Source: Patescibacteria group bacterium | Lineage (GTDB): Bacteria > Patescibacteriota > Gracilibacteria > UM-FILTER-43-11 | Assembly: GCA_029260985.1 (NCBI GenBank) | Contig: JAJDCE010000102.1 | Span: 1 to 5,927, forward strand | DNA length: 5,927 nucleotides | Direction: 5' to 3' | Part shown: positions 5,816 through 5,927 of the stretch, one piece after another | Numbering within the stretch: position 1 is the stretch's first letter | How the letters are laid out: every line of letters starts with the position of its first letter | Notes under the pieces: model-generated | What the model was told of the DNA's origin: nothing | Database searches by the model: none | The model's input: only the letters and a program-made list of their open reading frames with translations | Translations under genes and position numbers: made by a program

Positions 5816-5927
5816 ATGAAAAAATTAGCTATTTTTATTGTTGTACTGGCAAGCCTTACCCTTCTCGCTGGATGCAATCATTCAAAGAAGAAAGTCACCA
5901 AGTTTTCATCTGATGAAGAAAATGGTA
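5816..5927 (+). CDS. N-terminus of a lipoprotein (3' end outside window)
   Basis: The ATG at 5816 opens a frame that runs off the window after 37 residues. It encodes a classic lipoprotein signal peptide: MKK basic start, hydrophobic core LAIFIVVLASLTLL, and lipobox Leu17-Ala18-Gly19-Cys20 (Cys codon 5873-5875). After export by Sec, the Cys would be lipidated by Lgt and the peptide cut by signal peptidase II. The mature start is CNHSKKKVTKF, followed by SSDEENG, a hydrophilic linker. The mature domain is not visible, so the role cannot be named. The 48 bases upstream are A/T-rich with no hairpin and no Shine-Dalgarno sequence. It may be cotranscribed with the zinc-ribbon gene. Confidence 0.85.
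   Translation, partial: MKKLAIFIVVLASLTLLAGCNHSKKKVTKFSSDEENG

Overview
The window looks like a compact bacterial chromosome segment, not an obvious mobile element. Three housekeeping-type genes lie on the minus strand, with a plus-strand gene set on each side. Stop codons are TAA or TAG, and every long reading frame is intact under the standard code, so there is no sign of UGA recoding. None of the six visible gene starts has a Shine-Dalgarno-like purine block at normal spacing. The tyrosyl-tRNA synthetase is of the 'type 2' class (KMSKS, with a GIDPT / LRKLRDFQ core). With the short zinc-ribbon protein and the spare gene content, I lean weakly towards a Patescibacteria/CPR-type bacterium. 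A Bacteroidota-like lineage would also explain the missing Shine-Dalgarno sites. No ribosomal RNA or other phylogenetic marker is present to settle this.

Bases 2-1030 (plus strand) hold the 3' part of a gene that begins before the window. Its C-terminal domain has a JAMM/MPN-like metalloprotease signature (H-x-H-P ... P-S-x-x-D) with a longer than usual gap. It converges on tyrS with only 6 bases between the two stop codons.

Bases 1037-4225 (minus strand) are a probable operon transcribed in the order GT4-type glycosyltransferase, nadK (NAD kinase), tyrS. The gaps are 2 and 40 bases. A perfect TATAAT box lies just upstream of the glycosyltransferase. The TyrRS is complete, but its HIGH motif reads S-L-G-N.

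Bases 4226-4466 are the divergent intergenic region. It holds a 13-unit degenerate tandem repeat with a 7-base period (4314-4403). The last unit supplies the -35-like element of a plausible extended -10 promoter reading rightwards. A short tract of the same repeat style recurs in the nadK-tyrS gap.

Bases 4467-5927 (plus strand) hold three genes. The first encodes a four-helix membrane protein with a long acidic tail and is followed by a hairpin terminator candidate. The second encodes a 91-residue zinc-ribbon protein. The third is the start of a lipoprotein gene with a clear lipobox, cut off by the window end. No known pathway joins these three genes, and the two exported or membrane proteins suggest a cell-envelope neighbourhood only in a general way.
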